DNA from: Chloroflexia bacterium
GTDB lineage: Bacteria; Chloroflexota; Chloroflexia; Thermomicrobiales; UBA6265
DNA length: 6,655 nt
Direction of reading: 5' to 3'
NCBI GenBank assembly: GCA_013696265.1
Contig: JACCYX010000033.1
Span: forward strand, 1 to 6,655
Each line of letters starts with the position of its first letter. Positions within the stretch are counted from its first letter, which is position 1. Made by a program: the position numbers and the translations under genes. This document shows, one piece after another, positions 5,877 to 6,655 of the stretch. The notes under the pieces were generated by a model. It searched no databases. It was given only the letters and a program-made list of their open reading frames with translations, and was not told the DNA's origin.

Positions 5877-6655
5877 GTGAGCGAAGGCCAGATTCAATCG
5901 TCGTCGCAGATCCCCGGAAGCCTGTTCATCACCGGCGCCACCGGCTTCGTCGGCTCGGGCATCCTCCGCGCCCTGGGCCGGGGAGAGGGCCACGCCGCCT
6001 CAGGACCGTTCGCGGGCATGACCATCCGCTCACTGGTCCGCAAACCAGCGTCGTCCCCAAGCGGTGTTGAAGAGGTGATCGGGGATGTGACCGATCCCGA
6101 AACGCTGGCGGGCAAGATGGACGGAATCGATACCGTCGTCCACCTGGTCGGCATCATCGAGGAAACGAGCGGCACGTCGTTCGATTCCATCATCCGGCAG
6201 GGGACTGAGAATGTCGTACGCGAGGCATCGCGGGCCGGGGTCAGGCACTTCATCCTGATGAGCGCACTCGGCGCCCACGACAACCCGGACTACCCATATC
6301 ACCAGTCCAAGTTCCGGGCGGAGCAGGCGGTGAAATCGTCGGGCTTGACCTACACGATCTTCCGGCCATCGGTGATCTTCGGTGAGGGGGATGGCTTCAT
6401 CACGGTGCTGGCTGGCCTGGTGAAGTCCTTTCCGGTGATCCCGGTCGTTGGCTCGGGCAAGAGCAAGTTTCAGCCGGTGCAGCGGGATGATGTCGGCGCG
6501 AGTTTCGCGCACGCCGTCTCTCATCCAGCGGAGGCGGCGGGCCAGACCTACGAGTTGGGCGGCGCGAAACCCTACACCTATCAGGAAATGCTCGACGTGA
6601 TCGCCGGCGAGCTTGGCAAGAGCAAGCCGAAGGTCCACGTGCCAGTGCCGCTGAT
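5877..6655 (+). CDS. NAD(P)-binding SDR protein, NDUFA9-like (3' end missing)
   Basis: The first 259 codons are open and run off the window without a stop. This is an atypical/extended short-chain dehydrogenase fold of the NAD-dependent epimerase or complex I NDUFA9-like group. The Rossmann motif is FITGATGFVGS (17-27), with GDVTDPETL (69-77) and TVVHLVGII (86-94) at the next strands. A Ser-Tyr-Lys set is intact: S129 in LMSALGA and Y141-x3-K145 in YHQSK. FRPSVIFGEGDGF (162-174) and QPVQRDDVG (199-207) follow, as usual in this group. Members act as chaperone-like or structural NADPH binders of respiratory complex I, or as sugar-nucleotide or quinone-type reductases; which applies is unknown. 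About a dozen extra residues (33-47, Gly and Ala rich) separate the first helix from strand 2. Full-length relatives are around 300 residues, so perhaps 40 are cut off. GTG start with AAGGAG 6 nt upstream; third gene of the operon. Confidence 0.88.
   Translation, partial: MSEGQIQSSSQIPGSLFITGATGFVGSGILRALGRGEGHAASGPFAGMTIRSLVRKPASSPSGVEEVIGDVTDPETLAGKMDGIDTVVHLVGIIEETSGTSFDSIIRQGTENVVREASRAGVRHFILMSALGAHDNPDYPYHQSKFRAEQAVKSSGLTYTIFRPSVIFGEGDGFITVLAGLVKSFPVIPVVGSGKSKFQPVQRDDVGASFAHAVSHPAEAAGQTYELGGAKPYTYQEMLDVIAGELGKSKPKVHVPVPL

Overview
The window is GC-rich bacterial DNA (roughly 60% or more by eye) with AGGAGG-like ribosome binding sites and frequent GTG starts. The protein families suggest a Chloroflexota genome, most like the Thermomicrobia/Sphaerobacter group. 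That placement is inferred from protein style, not from any marker gene. No rRNA, tRNA, CRISPR array, transposase or phage gene is visible.

Layout. (1) Positions 1-40 probably hold the first 13 codons of a minus-strand gene with a perfect AGGAGG site. It is divergent from a plus-strand gene (146-1387) for a secreted, very acidic HExxH metalloprotease-like protein. (2) The 321-bp gap at 1388-1708 carries a rod-like inverted repeat with perfect 17-bp arms (1492-1508 / 1587-1603). (3) Positions 1709-3502 encode a cytoplasmic family 2 glycoside hydrolase with both catalytic glutamates. (4) The convergent gap at 3503-3750 is filled by a second, unrelated inverted-repeat element (3509-3701) with two further perfect 10-bp hairpins inside it, giving a cloverleaf-like fold. 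(5) A small single-domain cupin lies on the minus strand (4122-3751). (6) A divergent gap leads to a plus-strand operon: calcineurin-like phosphoesterase (4227-4943), Ppx/GppA phosphatase (4946-5851) and an NDUFA9-like NAD(P)-binding SDR protein (5877 to beyond the window end).

Functionally, the right half looks like chromosomal housekeeping. Two phosphate-ester or polyphosphate hydrolases are translated almost end to end, followed by a redox or sugar-nucleotide-type SDR protein. The middle looks more accessory: a lone GH2 enzyme, with no transporter or regulator beside it, has a different non-coding inverted-repeat element on each side. I see no clear undescribed multi-gene system. The two structured repeat elements, and the secreted HExxH protein, are the parts most worth a second look.
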